From Paracoccaceae bacterium (GTDB taxonomy: Bacteria > Pseudomonadota > Alphaproteobacteria > Rhodobacterales > Rhodobacteraceae), in assembly GCA_018222585.1 (NCBI GenBank), contig JAAFAB010000003.1, positions 1 through 64,000 of the forward strand: DNA of 64,000 nucleotides. Direction: 5' to 3'. Below, one piece after another: positions 37,709 through 47,507 of the stretch. Both the position numbers and the translations under genes were made by a program. A model generated the notes under the pieces. It saw only the letters and a program-made list of their open reading frames with translations. It was not told the DNA's origin and did no database searches. Each line of letters opens with the position of its first letter. Within the stretch, counting starts at the first letter, position 1.

Positions 37709-39940
37709 ATGAGCCTGGCTGGCAAACTGGCCGAAGAGCGGCGCGCGCGCCTTGCCGCCGAGCGGTTGCTCGAACTGAAGCAGGCCGAACTTCACGCGGC
37801 CAATCGCAAGCTTGGGCGGCACGCAAAGCTGTTGTCGGACCAGATCCACGAGAAGCGCGCCGAGGTCGAAACGGTGCTCAGTGCCCATGAGAAGGTGAAG
37901 TCCGATCTCGACGTGGCGCAGCAGCGCATCGCAGTGGCGGAACGGCGGCTGTGGCTGTCGATCGAGACGATCCCCGACGGCTTCGCCTTCTGGGATGCCG
38001 ACGGGCGGATGATCGCCGCCAACCGCGCCTGGATAAATGTCTTCGACGGGCTGGAAGAGATCGCGCCGGGCGTCACCTACATGCGCACCCTGCAACTGGC
38101 GACCGAGGAAGGTGTGATCGACATCGGCGACACGCGCCCTGCCGACTGGCGTCATGCCATGCTGACCCGCTGGCAGGCCGGCAACCCCGAGCCCCGGGTG
38201 ATCCGGCTGTGGAACGGGCAATACGTGCGCCTGATGGATCAGCGCGGCCATGAGGGGGACATGGTCAGCCTGGCGCTCAACATCACCTCGGCGGTGCGCT
38301 ACGAACGCCGGTTGCGCGAGGCGCGCCAGCGCGCAGAGGCCGCCAACCGCGCAAAATCGACCTTCCTCGCCAACATGAGCCACGAGATCCGCACGCCGAT
38401 GAACGGCGTCGTCGGCATGGCCGACCTGCTGAACGACACCGAGCTGACCGAGGAACAGCGCCTCTACACCGAGACCATCCGCAGCTCGGGCGAGGCGCTG
38501 CTGGTGATCATCAACGACGTGCTCGACTACTCCAAGATCGAGGCCGAGCGGCTGCAACTGCACCCCGCGCCCTTCGACCTGGAACGCTGCATCCACGAGG
38601 TCGTGCTGCTGCTGCGTCCCACGGCGAAGGAGAAGGGGCTGGCGCTGCTGATCGACTACGACCTGTTCACCCCGACGGGCTTTGTCGGCGATCCCGGGCG
38701 CATCCGCCAGGTGCTGACCAACCTGGTCGGCAACGCGGTGAAGTTCACCGCCCATGGCCATGTGCTGATCCGCGTCGTCGGCCTGCCGCGCAGCGACAGC
38801 GACGTGGTCAACGTGACGATCACGGTCGAGGACACGGGCATCGGCATCGCACCCGACAAGGCCCAGATCATCTTCGGAGAGTTCAACCAGGCCGACACCG
38901 AAAGCTCTCGCCAATTCGAGGGCACGGGGCTCGGGCTGGCGATTTCGGAACGGCTGATCAAGCTCATGGGGGGCAAGATCTGGGTCGACAGCGAGCTGGG
39001 CGAGGGTTCGGCCTTCGGCTTCCGCATCGGGCTGCCGGTCTCCGAGGGGTCCGGGCGGACGGATCCGGCGCCGGTGCAGGACCTCGGCCGCGTGCTGCTG
39101 GTCAACGACAACGCGCTGCAGCTCGACATCCTGGAAAAGCAGCTTCAGGTGCTGGGGGCCGAGGTGGTGACCTGCGGCAGCGGCGCCGCGGCGCTGGAGC
39201 AGCTGGAGGGCGCGGACCTGGTGATCACCGATCACAACATGGCCGAGATGGACGGGATGGAGCTGGCCGAGGCGATCCGCGAGCGCGGCGCTCAGGTGCC
39301 GATCCTGCTGCTGACCCCCGCCGTGCATTTCGCCGAGCTGGATCCGGCGCGCCGCCACCTGCACGCCGTGCTGCAAAGCCCGACGCTGCGGGATGATTTC
39401 TTCGCCGCGCTGCGCTCCCTGACGGCGCCCGCCGCGACCGAGGAGACCCCCGTGGTCACATCTCCGTCCGCGTCGCCGGTGCCGCCCCCGGCCGACCCCG
39501 GCAGCCGGCGATGCGCCCGGGTGCTGGCGGCCGAGGACAACAAGACCAACCGCCTGGTCTTCCGCAAGATCCTGGCCCGTGCGGATATCGAGCTGCGCTT
39601 TGCCGAGAATGGATCGGAAGCGGTGGCGATGCACGCCGAGTTCGATCCCGACATCATCTTCATGGACATCTCGATGCCCGGCATGGACGGCAAGGAGGCG
39701 ACCCGACTGATCCGCGCCACGGAGGAGGTCACCGGGCGCCACGTGCCGATCGTCGCCATGACCGCCCATGCGCTCGACGGCGACGAGGCACGTTTCCTGG
39801 CCGCCGGCATGGATCACTACCTGTCAAAGCCGCTGCGGAAGGCCGACGTGCTGGACCGGCTTGCCAGCCTGACTCCGACGGATCTGCGTCCCCCGTTCCA
39901 TGCTCCCCCGGATGAGGAGAAGCGTTCGGAAACCGGTTAG
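37709..39940 (+). CDS. Hybrid sensor histidine kinase with PAS and two receiver domains
   Basis: The 743-residue protein has an N-terminal coiled coil (about 5-80), a PAS domain (about 85-195), HisKA with the phosphorylated His in [11 protein letters not shown] (near 225), a HATPase domain ([12 protein letters not shown]), and two receivers. The second receiver (about 600-720) is canonical: AEDN, Asp in IIFMDIS, Lys in YLSKPL. The first (about 458-575) is degenerate: VNDN, and no conserved Lys (QSP). No TM segment is seen, so sensing is cytosolic. The start at 37709 follows GGAG. No partner regulator lies nearby. Confidence 0.92.
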   Translation: MSLAGKLAEERRARLAAERLLELKQAELHAANRKLGRHAKLLSDQIHEKRAEVETVLSAHEKVKSDLDVAQQRIAVAERRLWLSIETIPDGFAFWDADGRMIAANRAWINVFDGLEEIAPGVTYMRTLQLATEEGVIDIGDTRPADWRHAMLTRWQAGNPEPRVIRLWNGQYVRLMDQRGHEGDMVSLALNITSAVRYERRLREARQRAEAANRAKSTFLANMSHEIRTPMNGVVGMADLLNDTELTEEQRLYTETIRSSGEALLVIINDVLDYSKIEAERLQLHPAPFDLERCIHEVVLLLRPTAKEKGLALLIDYDLFTPTGFVGDPGRIRQVLTNLVGNAVKFTAHGHVLIRVVGLPRSDSDVVNVTITVEDTGIGIAPDKAQIIFGEFNQADTESSRQFEGTGLGLAISERLIKLMGGKIWVDSELGEGSAFGFRIGLPVSEGSGRTDPAPVQDLGRVLLVNDNALQLDILEKQLQVLGAEVVTCGSGAAALEQLEGADLVITDHNMAEMDGMELAEAIRERGAQVPILLLTPAVHFAELDPARRHLHAVLQSPTLRDDFFAALRSLTAPAATEETPVVTSPSASPVPPPADPGSRRCARVLAAEDNKTNRLVFRKILARADIELRFAENGSEAVAMHAEFDPDIIFMDISMPGMDGKEATRLIRATEEVTGRHVPIVAMTAHALDGDEARFLAAGMDHYLSKPLRKADVLDRLASLTPTDLRPPFHAPPDEEKRSETG

Positions 39941-40056
39941 GGGGGCTCTGCCCCCGTCGGCTGCGCCGATTCCCCCGCAGCATTTTCAGCCATCGGAGGG
40001 AAGCAAGGGGGCCCGGGGGCGCCGCCCCGCTTCCATTCTGAGGCCATAAATACTCA
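39941..40056. repeat. Dispersed intergenic repeat (copy B)
   Basis: From GGGGGGCTCTGCCCCC to ATAAATACTC this gap matches the reverse complement of 23751-23858: about 50 of the first 60 bases agree by eye, including CCCCCGTCGGC and ATTTTCAGCCATCG. It also lies between convergent genes (histidine kinase and yaaA). The inner arms are more degenerate than in copy A. Confidence 0.55.
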
Positions 40057-40077
40057 TTGCCCGGGTGCGGGAGGTGC

Positions 40078-40857
40078 TCAGGCGGCCATGGCTTCGGCGT
40101 TGCGCAGGAAGACCAGTTCGGTCTCGGAGGAGCGGCCCGGCTGGAACCGGTAGCCGCCGAGGTCGAAGTCTGAGAGGCCGGCGGGATCGGTGATCCGGCG
40201 GGTGATGGCGAAGCGGGCCATGGCGCCACGGGCGCGCTTGGCGTTGAACGAGATCACCTTTTCGGCGCCGTTCTTCACGTCGAGGAAGACCGGGGTGACG
40301 ATCTTAAGTCCAAGGGCCTTGCGGTCGACCGCACCGAAATATTCCTGGCTGGCGCAGTTCAGCAGGGTGTCCGTGCCAAGCGTTTCGGCCTGGGCCTTCA
40401 GCGCCAGCGCGATCTTGTCACCCCAGAACTGGTAGAGGTTGCTGCCACGGTCGGTCTTCAGCCGGGTGCCCATTTCCAGCCGGTAGGGCTGCATCCCGTC
40501 GAAGGGACGCAGCACGCCGTAGAGGCCCGAGAGGATGCGCAGGTGATCCTGGGCGAAGCTCAGTTCCTCGGCGTCCAGGCTTTGCGCGTCGAGGCCCTGG
40601 TAGGTATCGCCCGCGAAGGCGAAGATCGCCGCGCGCAGGTCCTCGGGCGCGGGGGTTTCCCGGTAATCGCGGTAGCGGTCGTGGTTCAGCTTCGAGAGGT
40701 TTTCCGACAGGTCCATCAGCTTCGAGATCTGCGAAACGGATTTCTGGCGCATGACCGCGATCAGCTCGGCGCTGTCTGCCGGGAAGGGAGGTTCCGTCAG
40801 CGCGTGCTCCCGTTCTTTCCAGTCGAGTTTCTTGGCCGGTGACACCACGATCAGCAT
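40078..40857 (-). CDS. yaaA: Peroxide stress protein YaaA (DUF328/UPF0246)
   Basis: The 259-residue protein begins MLIVVSPAKKLDW and has SENLSKLN, LYGVLRPFDGMQPYRLEMG and INFNAK-like VISFNAKRARG, all diagnostic of the family. YaaA binds DNA and lowers free iron during hydrogen peroxide stress in E. coli. The length is typical. It lies 73 bp downstream of recQ on the same strand, so both may share a transcript and a DNA-damage context. Confidence 0.95.
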   Translation of the reverse strand: MLIVVSPAKKLDWKEREHALTEPPFPADSAELIAVMRQKSVSQISKLMDLSENLSKLNHDRYRDYRETPAPEDLRAAIFAFAGDTYQGLDAQSLDAEELSFAQDHLRILSGLYGVLRPFDGMQPYRLEMGTRLKTDRGSNLYQFWGDKIALALKAQAETLGTDTLLNCASQEYFGAVDRKALGLKIVTPVFLDVKNGAEKVISFNAKRARGAMARFAITRRITDPAGLSDFDLGGYRFQPGRSSETELVFLRNAEAMAA

Positions 40858-40930
40858 TCTGTTCCCCTTTTCTTCTCACCCCCGATGTATCGCCTTGGGC
40901 GCGGATGTCCACCCCGGCGACGCGGGGTTA

Positions 40931-42976
40931 TCAGGCGGTTTCGCGCAGGGCGTCCAGGAAGGCGGCACCGAACCGCTCGGTGCGGCGTTCGCCGAGGATC
41001 CGTTCCAGTTGCGCGGTATCGGACGGGCGAGCCTCGGCCACCCTGGCGATCAGCGAAGCCGAGCAGGAGAGCGGCTTGTCGGTGCCCTCTTCGCCGCGCG
41101 CCAGATCGTGCTGGATCTGCATCAGCCGGTCATAGAGCGTGCCCGCCTCGCGGCCCGCGAGACGCAGACGCTTGGGGTGCAGCCCCTCGACCGCGCCGGT
41201 GATCACCTCGAGGAAGGTGGCGCCATAGGCCTGCAGCTTCTTGGCGCCGATGCCGGTGATCCCGGCCATCTGGTCAAGGCTGGCGGGCTTCCGCTCGGCC
41301 ATCTCGATCAGGGTACGGTCGTTGAAGATGACGTAGGCCGGCACGCGCTGCTCCTCGGCCAGGGCCCGGCGCTTGGCCTTCAGCGCCGAGAGCAGCGGTT
41401 CGTCCTCTTCCGACACCAGCGTCTTGGCGGCCGGGCGGCGGGCGGACTTGGCGGCGGTGATGCTGTCGCGGCGCAGGCGGATGCTTTCCTCGCCGCGCAG
41501 GATCGGGCGGGCGGCCTCGGTCATGAACAGCGCGCCGTGGCGTTCGCCGTTCGGGCGGATCAGGTCATGGCCCTGCATCTGCCGGAAGATCGCCTGCCAT
41601 TCGGCCTTCTTGAACTCGGTCCCCACGCCATAGGTCGGCAGGCTGTCATGGCCGCGTTCGCGGATCTTGTCGGTTTCGGTGCCCGTCAGGATGTCGATCA
41701 GGTGGCCGGCGCCGAACCATTCCTCGGTCCTCAGCATGGCCGAGAGCGCCTTGCGCACCGCCTCGGTGCCGTCGAAGGTCTCGGGCGGGCGGTCGCAGAG
41801 ATCGCAGTTGCCGCAGCTTTCGCAGGTCTCGCCAAAGTACCCGAGAAGCTGGGCGCGGCGGCATTCCAGCGCCTCGGCGAGGCCCAGCAGGGCGTTCAGG
41901 CGGCCATGGTCGGCGGCGCGGCGTTCGGGCGGCGCCAGCCCCTCGTCGATCTGGGACCGGCGCAGGCGGATGTCATCGGGGCCGAACAGGGTCAGCGTCT
42001 CGGCGGGGGCGCCATCACGGCCGGCGCGGCCGATCTCCTGGTAGTAGGCCTCGATGGATTTCGGCAGATCCGCATGGGCGACCCAGCGGATGTCCGGCTT
42101 GTCGACCCCCATCCCGAAGGCCACCGTGGCGACGACGACCAGCCCGTCCTCCTGCTGGAAACGCAGCTCGGCCTCGCGGCGGGCATCGGGCTCCATCCCG
42201 CCGTGGTAGTGGATCGCGGAAAGCCCCGCATCATGCAGGGCCTGGGCGATGCCCTCGGTGCGGGCGCGGGTGCCGCAGTAGACGATGCCCGACTGCCCCT
42301 TGCGGGCGGTGGCAAAGTCCAGGATCTGGCGGCGGGGGGAGTTCTTGGCGGCAAACGCCAGGTGGATGTTCGGCCGGTCGAAGCCACGCAGGAAGCACTG
42401 CGGCTGCTGACCGGCGAACAGGCGGCGGACGATCTCGGCCTGGGTTTCCTCGTCGGCGGTGGCGGTGAAGGCGGCCAGGGGCACGTCCAGCATCTCGCGC
42501 AGCTCGCCGATGCGCAGGTAATCCGGGCGGAAATCGTGGCCCCACTGGCTGACGCAATGGGCCTCGTCGACGGCGATCAGGCTGACATTGATGCGGCGCA
42601 GCATCTGCATGGCGCCGCCCGAGGCCAGCCGTTCCGGCGCGAGGTAAAGCAGCTTCAGAGAGCCCTCTTCCAGCGCGGCCCAGACGGCCTCGGTCTCTTC
42701 CTCGGTATTGCCGGAGGTCAGTGCACCGGCCGCCACGCCCGCCTCGCGCAGCGCGCGCACCTGGTCGCGCATCAGCGCGATCAGCGGAGAGATCACCACC
42801 GTGACCCCGTGACGCATCAGCGCGGGAAGCTGGAAACAGAGGGACTTGCCGCCCCCCGTGGGCATGATGGCCAGCGTGTTCTGCCCCGAGGCGACGGCCT
42901 CGACGATCTCGCCCTGACCCGGGCGGAAGGCGTCGAAACCAAACACGTCGCGCAGCAGCTTCTCTGCCTCTGCCAT
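40931..42976 (-). CDS. recQ: ATP-dependent DNA helicase RecQ
   Basis: The 681-residue helicase has the complete set of superfamily-2 motifs: FRPGQ, Walker A MPTGGGKSLCFQLP, DEAHCVSQWGHDFR, TATAD, YCGTRA and QEIGRAGRDG. The RQC zinc cysteines follow (CRRAQLLGYFGETCESCGNCD), and a C-terminal HRDC domain contains MAGITGIGAKKLQAYG. It unwinds DNA 3' to 5' in recombination and fork repair. The motif order is intact. Confidence 0.97.
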   Translation of the reverse strand: MAEAEKLLRDVFGFDAFRPGQGEIVEAVASGQNTLAIMPTGGGKSLCFQLPALMRHGVTVVISPLIALMRDQVRALREAGVAAGALTSGNTEEETEAVWAALEEGSLKLLYLAPERLASGGAMQMLRRINVSLIAVDEAHCVSQWGHDFRPDYLRIGELREMLDVPLAAFTATADEETQAEIVRRLFAGQQPQCFLRGFDRPNIHLAFAAKNSPRRQILDFATARKGQSGIVYCGTRARTEGIAQALHDAGLSAIHYHGGMEPDARREAELRFQQEDGLVVVATVAFGMGVDKPDIRWVAHADLPKSIEAYYQEIGRAGRDGAPAETLTLFGPDDIRLRRSQIDEGLAPPERRAADHGRLNALLGLAEALECRRAQLLGYFGETCESCGNCDLCDRPPETFDGTEAVRKALSAMLRTEEWFGAGHLIDILTGTETDKIRERGHDSLPTYGVGTEFKKAEWQAIFRQMQGHDLIRPNGERHGALFMTEAARPILRGEESIRLRRDSITAAKSARRPAAKTLVSEEDEPLLSALKAKRRALAEEQRVPAYVIFNDRTLIEMAERKPASLDQMAGITGIGAKKLQAYGATFLEVITGAVEGLHPKRLRLAGREAGTLYDRLMQIQHDLARGEEGTDKPLSCSASLIARVAEARPSDTAQLERILGERRTERFGAAFLDALRETA

Positions 42977-42984
42977 CCTGTCAT

Positions 42985-43004
42985 CCCCTGTCTGCGAACA
43001 GGGG
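42985..43004. other. Hairpin in the leader of recQ
   Basis: CCCCTGT (42985-42991) pairs with ACAGGGG (42998-43004) around a six-base loop, within 28 bp of the recQ start codon. It may limit read-through from yggT or affect recQ translation. Weak evidence. Confidence 0.3.
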
Positions 43005-43068
43005 ACACCATCCCATATTAACAGGGGGTGAACAAGGCAGGGACCGCCAGATGCGGGGGCAGCGCGGG

Positions 43069-43353
43069 TTACATATACCCGATGTTGTTGGAGACGACGA
43101 TGCGGATCACCATGATGCCCAGAAGGACGATCAGCGGCGCAAGGTCGAGGCCCCCCATGGGCGGCAGGATGCGGCGGATCGGGGCGTACATCGGCTCCAG
43201 CAGGCGGTTCAGGCCGTACCAGATCTGGGCGACGAACTGCTGGCGCACGTTCAGCACCTGGAACGAGATCAGCCAGGACATGATCACATGGGCGATGACG
43301 AAGAACCAGACGACGCTGAGCACGAGGTCGAGGATCATCAGCAGGGATTGCAT
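43069..43353 (-). CDS. YggT-family membrane protein
   Basis: The 94-residue protein has two TM helices (about 5-27 and 70-90) around the conserved loop LLEPMYAPIRRILPPMGGLD, the YggT signature. Family members are linked to osmotic stress and cell-division or cofactor-assembly processes, without a firm function. I chose the Met at 43353, which has GGAG at the proper spacing; the Met two codons earlier is only one base from it. Confidence 0.88.
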   Translation of the reverse strand: MQSLLMILDLVLSVVWFFVIAHVIMSWLISFQVLNVRQQFVAQIWYGLNRLLEPMYAPIRRILPPMGGLDLAPLIVLLGIMVIRIVVSNNIGYM

Positions 43354-43478
43354 GGGCATACTCCGGGTTTCAGGGCCGAACACAGGTAAGCAAACCGGAC
43401 TGAAAGCACAAGCCGGACGCAGGGTTTCGGTTGACGGGCGCGATGCGGCACCGCAGCAGAGGGGCGAAGGAGAGCCCC

Positions 43479-44009
43479 ATGTACCCCTATATCCGCCTCG
43501 CCAAGGAATACCTGAAGTACCGCAATGCACCGAAGCTGGCACCGGGCGAGGTGCATGTCTCTCATCACATCGTCTGGCCCTGGGATATCGACCCCTGGAT
43601 GGAGCTGAACAACGGCCGCACCCTGACGCTGTTCGACCTGGGCCGCATCCCCTATGCCGCCCGCACCGGGCTGGTCGGGATGATGAAGCGCGAGAAATGG
43701 GGGCTGACGGTGGCCGGCACGGCGATCCGCTACCGCAAGCGGCTGACCCCCTTCACGAAGGTCGAGATGCGCACCCGCCTGATGGGCGCCGACGCGCGGT
43801 TTCTCTACATGGAGCAAAGCATGTGGGTGGGGGATGACTGCGCCAACCACGCCACGCTGCGCACCGGGGTGATCAAGGATCGCAGGCTGGTGCCGGTGGC
43901 AGAGGTGGCGCGGGCGCTCGGGCCGGATGTCGTGCTGCCCGCCCTGCCCGCCTGGGCCGAGGCGCTGTTCAGGGCCGAGAACGAACGCCCCTGGCCGCCC
44001 GAGATGTAG
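43479..44009 (+). CDS. Acyl-CoA thioesterase-like hotdog-fold protein
   Basis: The 176-residue protein has a single hotdog domain: the DIDPWMELNNGRTLTLFDLGR segment places Asp and Asn/Glu where 4-hydroxybenzoyl-CoA-thioesterase-like enzymes have their active site. It resembles the THEM6/mesenchymal-stem-cell-protein-like group. It probably hydrolyses acyl-CoA thioesters in the cytoplasm. The start at 43479 follows GAAGGAG. It is divergent from yggT and convergent with the zinc-finger gene by a one-base gap. Confidence 0.75.
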   Translation: MYPYIRLAKEYLKYRNAPKLAPGEVHVSHHIVWPWDIDPWMELNNGRTLTLFDLGRIPYAARTGLVGMMKREKWGLTVAGTAIRYRKRLTPFTKVEMRTRLMGADARFLYMEQSMWVGDDCANHATLRTGVIKDRRLVPVAEVARALGPDVVLPALPAWAEALFRAENERPWPPEM

Positions 44010-44010
44010 C

Positions 44011-44199
44011 TCAGGCCGTGCCGGTGTCGGCGACCGAGCCCTTCAGGATGTACTTGGCATCGCAGTAGCCGCATTCGACAAAGCCGGTGTCGGCGGGGAT
44101 GTGCAGCCAGACCCGAGGGTGTCCGAGCGCCGCTTCGCCGCCGTCACAGGCGACCTTGGCGGTTTCGACGATCTTGGTTTCCGGGGCTTCGATCGGCAT
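44011..44199 (-). CDS. Zinc-finger protein of the zf-CHCC (NDUFS6-like) type
   Basis: The 62-residue protein ends in HPRVWLHI...[14 protein letters not shown], with one His, a Cys-x-x-Cys pair and an upstream Cys (VACDGG), the layout of the zf-CHCC domain that binds zinc in the mitochondrial complex I subunit NDUFS6. Alphaproteobacterial members are linked to complex I in a few lineages. Its gene ends one base after the thioesterase gene, so the two are convergent. Confidence 0.85.
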   Translation of the reverse strand: MPIEAPETKIVETAKVACDGGEAALGHPRVWLHIPADTGFVECGYCDAKYILKGSVADTGTA

Positions 44200-44292
44200 G
44201 TGGGTCCCTCGCGATTGAGCTGCCTATGGCCTGCAATTAGCGTGAATGCGCGGGCGCGTGCAAGTCGCGCCGCGCGCGGCCTTTGGTAGCGG

Positions 44293-44673
44293 TTACTCTG
44301 CCGCCTCCAGCATCCGGCCCAGCATCCGGCCACCGAGGACATGCAGGTGGAAATGCGGCACTTCCTGCACGCCGTCGCTGCCGGCGTTGGAGATGAACCG
44401 CGCGCCGCCCGCCGTATCCGCCCCGACGCCGGCCATTTCGACCACCTTGGCGACCGCCCGGGTGAAGTCGAGGATCTCGGCATCCGAGGCCTCGGCGGCG
44501 AAATGGTCGTAGGTCACGTAGGGCCCCTTGGGGATCACGAGGACATGGGTCGGCGCCTGCGGGCGGATGTCGGCAAAGGCCAGCGTGTGCTCGGTTTCCA
44601 GCACGGTGTTGCTGGGGATCTCGCCGCGCAGGATCTTGGCGAAGATGTTCTGGTCGTCATAGGCATAGGCCAT
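44293..44673 (-). CDS. HIT-family nucleotide-binding protein
   Basis: The 126-residue protein has the histidine triad HFHLHV near its C-terminus and an N-terminal IFAKILRGEIPSN, as in HINT-like AMP-lysyl or adenosine phosphoramidate hydrolases. It is cytoplasmic and homodimeric in its family. It lies 8 bp downstream of the glycosyltransferase stop on the same strand, so cotranscription is likely, although a functional link is not evident. Confidence 0.93.
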   Translation of the reverse strand: MAYAYDDQNIFAKILRGEIPSNTVLETEHTLAFADIRPQAPTHVLVIPKGPYVTYDHFAAEASDAEILDFTRAVAKVVEMAGVGADTAGGARFISNAGSDGVQEVPHFHLHVLGGRMLGRMLEAAE

Positions 44674-44681
44674 GGGGCACC

Positions 44682-46259
44682 TCAGTCACTGAACAGGTGG
44701 GGGAGGGAAAGGATCTGTTCCGCGGTATCGTCGCGGACAGAGAGGAATTGCGCCAGCGCCGCCGCGTTCTGCGTCAGGCTGTCGGACTGGCGGATCCGGG
44801 TCAGGTTGTCGAACCCAGCATCGCGGATGCGGTCGCTTTCATGGGCGATGTCGTGGCGGATGGTCGGCAGCAGGCGCTCCAGCGACTCGCGCGAGGTCTG
44901 GTCGCCGGCCAGCCCGACCCGGCGGGCGTGGCCGATCAGGTAGTCGTCGGTGAAGTCGCATTGCACCTCCAGCAGGCGGGTCCGCGCCCGGTCGCTGCAG
45001 AAGTCGTGCAGCAGGTGCAGCCCCTCCGGATCCATGCAGACCACCATGCGGTCGGTGCCGTGATAGTCGAAGAGCATCCGCATCAGTGCCCGCCGGTGCC
45101 GGGTCCGCTTGTCCAGCGTCGACTGGATGCCGCCGAGGTCGGGCAGCGGCGTCGAGCCCTCGTGGAAGAGGTATTCGATCACCCTGATGTCAGTCTTCTC
45201 GGCGATGCGCGCCACCAGCCGCTTGGCCACGTGCCACTTCTTGCAGATCACGATCATCAGCTCGCGCTCGCGGCCAAGCGAGCTTTCGGTTTCCCAGAAG
45301 CGCGTGGCGAAGCGGCGGCCGATCCGGCCCCGGTCGGTGAGGAAGCGGAACAGCGAACGCCCCTCATTGGAAATCTGGAAATCGACCCCCTCGGCGGCAT
45401 AGAGCTGGCCCAGCCGGCGCTTGATCTCATGCGCCTCGGGGCTGATCTTGCGGGCGAACAGGAAGTCCTGGCTCAGCAGCAGCTCGTAGTGGTCGTTGTA
45501 GAAGGTGACCGGCATCCCGTAGTCGGTGAACATCAGGAAGGTCAGGGTGCGGGCGCGTATTTCCTTCTCAGGCACAAGGTGGCGGACGACGGTCTGGAAG
45601 AAGGTTTCATCGGGAATCCAGGTGGTGCGGAAGAAGCGCATCACGTCGCGGCGCTGGCGGGTGAACTCCAGAATGGCCTCGATGGTGCGGCGGCGCAGGC
45701 ACCACCACTGAGAGCCGATCATCACCTGGACATCCTCGGGGATCTGCCGCTGCAGCCCCAGTTTCTTCTGCCATTCCATCAGCTTGTAGAACCAGAACTT
45801 GTGCTTCCGCTCGTTCAGGTAATGCCGGTAGATCAGACGCTCTTCCTTGATCCCGGTCTTGATCCAGCCCGAGGTGAAGAAATCGAAGCTTTCGATATAG
45901 TCGACCTCGTCGCGGTCGAGGAACTCATGCGCATATTCGGCGGACTTGATCGCCATGCAGTCGCCGGACAGCATGTAGAAATGGGTGGCGCGTGGGAAGG
46001 CCTCCACCGCAGCCTCGACCGCCAGAAGCGTGGCCTCGACCAGCGACCACTCGCCCCAGCCACACTTGCAGCGCTTGCGGGCGAAGGTGACGCGCGGGTT
46101 GTCCTTCAGCGCCTCGCGGATCATCTGGTAGTGCTCGGATTTGGCGCGGGCGTCGAAGTGGATCGACATGTAATCCCCGACCGCCGTCAGCCGGTTGGCC
46201 TGGTCGATGATCCCCTGCGGGTCCTTGTGACAGAGCAATATGAAAGCGATTGTCGCCAT
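44682..46259 (-). CDS. GT14-type beta-1,6-N-acetylglucosaminyltransferase-like protein with C-terminal DUF5928-like domain
   Basis: The 525-residue protein starts MATIAFILLCHKDP, typical of the core-2/I-branching glycosyltransferase fold. It carries FYMLSGDCMAIKSA and IPDETFFQTVV. The C-terminal 240 residues (about 285-525) form an extra domain seen in Rhodobacterales homologues, which carries Cys and Arg-rich segments. It probably adds a sugar to a surface glycan. The divergent sulfotransferase across the 160-bp gap suggests that the glycan is also sulfated. Confidence 0.82.
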   Translation of the reverse strand: MATIAFILLCHKDPQGIIDQANRLTAVGDYMSIHFDARAKSEHYQMIREALKDNPRVTFARKRCKCGWGEWSLVEATLLAVEAAVEAFPRATHFYMLSGDCMAIKSAEYAHEFLDRDEVDYIESFDFFTSGWIKTGIKEERLIYRHYLNERKHKFWFYKLMEWQKKLGLQRQIPEDVQVMIGSQWWCLRRRTIEAILEFTRQRRDVMRFFRTTWIPDETFFQTVVRHLVPEKEIRARTLTFLMFTDYGMPVTFYNDHYELLLSQDFLFARKISPEAHEIKRRLGQLYAAEGVDFQISNEGRSLFRFLTDRGRIGRRFATRFWETESSLGRERELMIVICKKWHVAKRLVARIAEKTDIRVIEYLFHEGSTPLPDLGGIQSTLDKRTRHRRALMRMLFDYHGTDRMVVCMDPEGLHLLHDFCSDRARTRLLEVQCDFTDDYLIGHARRVGLAGDQTSRESLERLLPTIRHDIAHESDRIRDAGFDNLTRIRQSDSLTQNAAALAQFLSVRDDTAEQILSLPHLFSD

Positions 46260-46419
46260 GGGCGCCTGCGAGGCCCTTCAACGGGTTGAGGTCCGCTCAG
46301 TGATACGCGTCATGCAGGATTGATAAAACAGGGTTTCTTTGCTTTTTTGTGCGACAAGCGCGCCGGACCCGGAAAACGGGCACTCATATCATAGCGGCGC
46401 AGCACGGAGGGCGCGCAGA

Positions 46420-47238
46420 ATGGGGTTTCCCGGAACCTGGATGACGGAAAGCGAAAGCGTGGTCTATCGCGTGGTGCCGAAATGCGCCTGCTCGACCATC
46501 GGCCAGATCATGTTCTACTCGGACCATGGCCGCTTCTTCGACGGTGATATCCATGACTCCACCGAGGGGCTGCACAAGTGGTCGCAGGATCACAGCCAGC
46601 CGCTGATCCAGGCCAACGTGAAGGCGCATGGATCCTACGCCTTCACCTGCGTGCGCAATCCCTACACCCGGATCCTGTCCAGCTTCTTCGACAAGATCTG
46701 CGGCATCCAGCGCAACGGCCGCCGCTACCGGGGCAAGCTGGTGCCCCTCTTGATCCAGAAATACGGCATCGAGGTCGGCGGCGAGGACGGCAAGGACGAT
46801 TTCGACCAGATCGCCAGCTTCCGCCGCTTCCTGCTGTTTGCCCGCGACACGATCCGCTGGCGGCGTCCGATGGAGCCCGACATCCACTGGTCCGCCATGT
46901 CGGGCCATGTCAGCACCTTCATCGTCAACGGCGGGCGCTACGACAAGATCTTCTGGACCGAAAGCTTCAACGACGGGATGCAGCAGGTGCTCGACGCGAT
47001 CGAGACGCCCCATGCGGTCGACCTGGCCGCCATCCCCCGCTTCAACGAAAGCGAAGGCCACGGCCCGAAGCGCGCCCATCCGGTCGAAGCCTATTTCGAC
47101 GATCTCTCGATGCACCTGGTGCGCGAGATCTATCACCGCGATTTCGAGCTGTTCAAATACGATTTCGACAATCCGGCCAACAAGATGCCCGTCGGAGAGA
47201 TCGACCTGGACGAGGTTCACGCCAAGCTGGGCGAGTGA
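46420..47238 (+). CDS. Sulfotransferase family 2 protein
   Basis: The 272-residue protein has the PAPS 5'-phosphate loop [14 protein letters not shown] (about 14-27) and the 3'-phosphate motif [13 protein letters not shown] (about 77-89). These are the two defining sites of carbohydrate sulfotransferases. It would transfer sulfate from PAPS to a sugar of an exported polysaccharide; the acceptor is unknown. The start at 46420 follows CGGAGG. It is divergent from the GT14-like gene, and the two likely form a surface-glycan module. Confidence 0.87.
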   Translation: MGFPGTWMTESESVVYRVVPKCACSTIGQIMFYSDHGRFFDGDIHDSTEGLHKWSQDHSQPLIQANVKAHGSYAFTCVRNPYTRILSSFFDKICGIQRNGRRYRGKLVPLLIQKYGIEVGGEDGKDDFDQIASFRRFLLFARDTIRWRRPMEPDIHWSAMSGHVSTFIVNGGRYDKIFWTESFNDGMQQVLDAIETPHAVDLAAIPRFNESEGHGPKRAHPVEAYFDDLSMHLVREIYHRDFELFKYDFDNPANKMPVGEIDLDEVHAKLGE

Positions 47239-47251
47239 GCACGGATCGCAC

Positions 47252-47447
47252 CCTGGCCGCGAGATCGCGCAGGCGCAGGGGGCAAGGCTGTGCACCCGCA
47301 AACAGATCGAATCCGATCCCGCTATCGACGCCGTGGTGATCTGCACCCCGACCGACACCCATGCCGCGCTGATCATCCGCCTCGCCCGGGCGGGCAAGGC
47401 GTTCTTCTGCGAGACGCCCGTCGATCTGACCGAGGTTCGCTGCCCCC
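47252..47447 (+). pseudogene. Fragment of an inositol-2-dehydrogenase-like (Gfo/Idh/MocA) gene
   Basis: In one frame this stretch reads [19 protein letters not shown] then [19 protein letters not shown] then [15 protein letters not shown], which is the middle of the NAD-binding half of an iolG-type dehydrogenase. The start and the whole C-terminal half are missing. The conserved Lys of the EKP motif is Thr here (ETP), and the fragment breaks off at a run of nine Cs. It is a relic left after deletion. Confidence 0.75.
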
Positions 47448-47507
47448 CCCCGGTACGGCGCGCCGTCCCGCTTCGGGAACCGGCGCACCGTCCTGCGTCT
47501 CGCCGCC

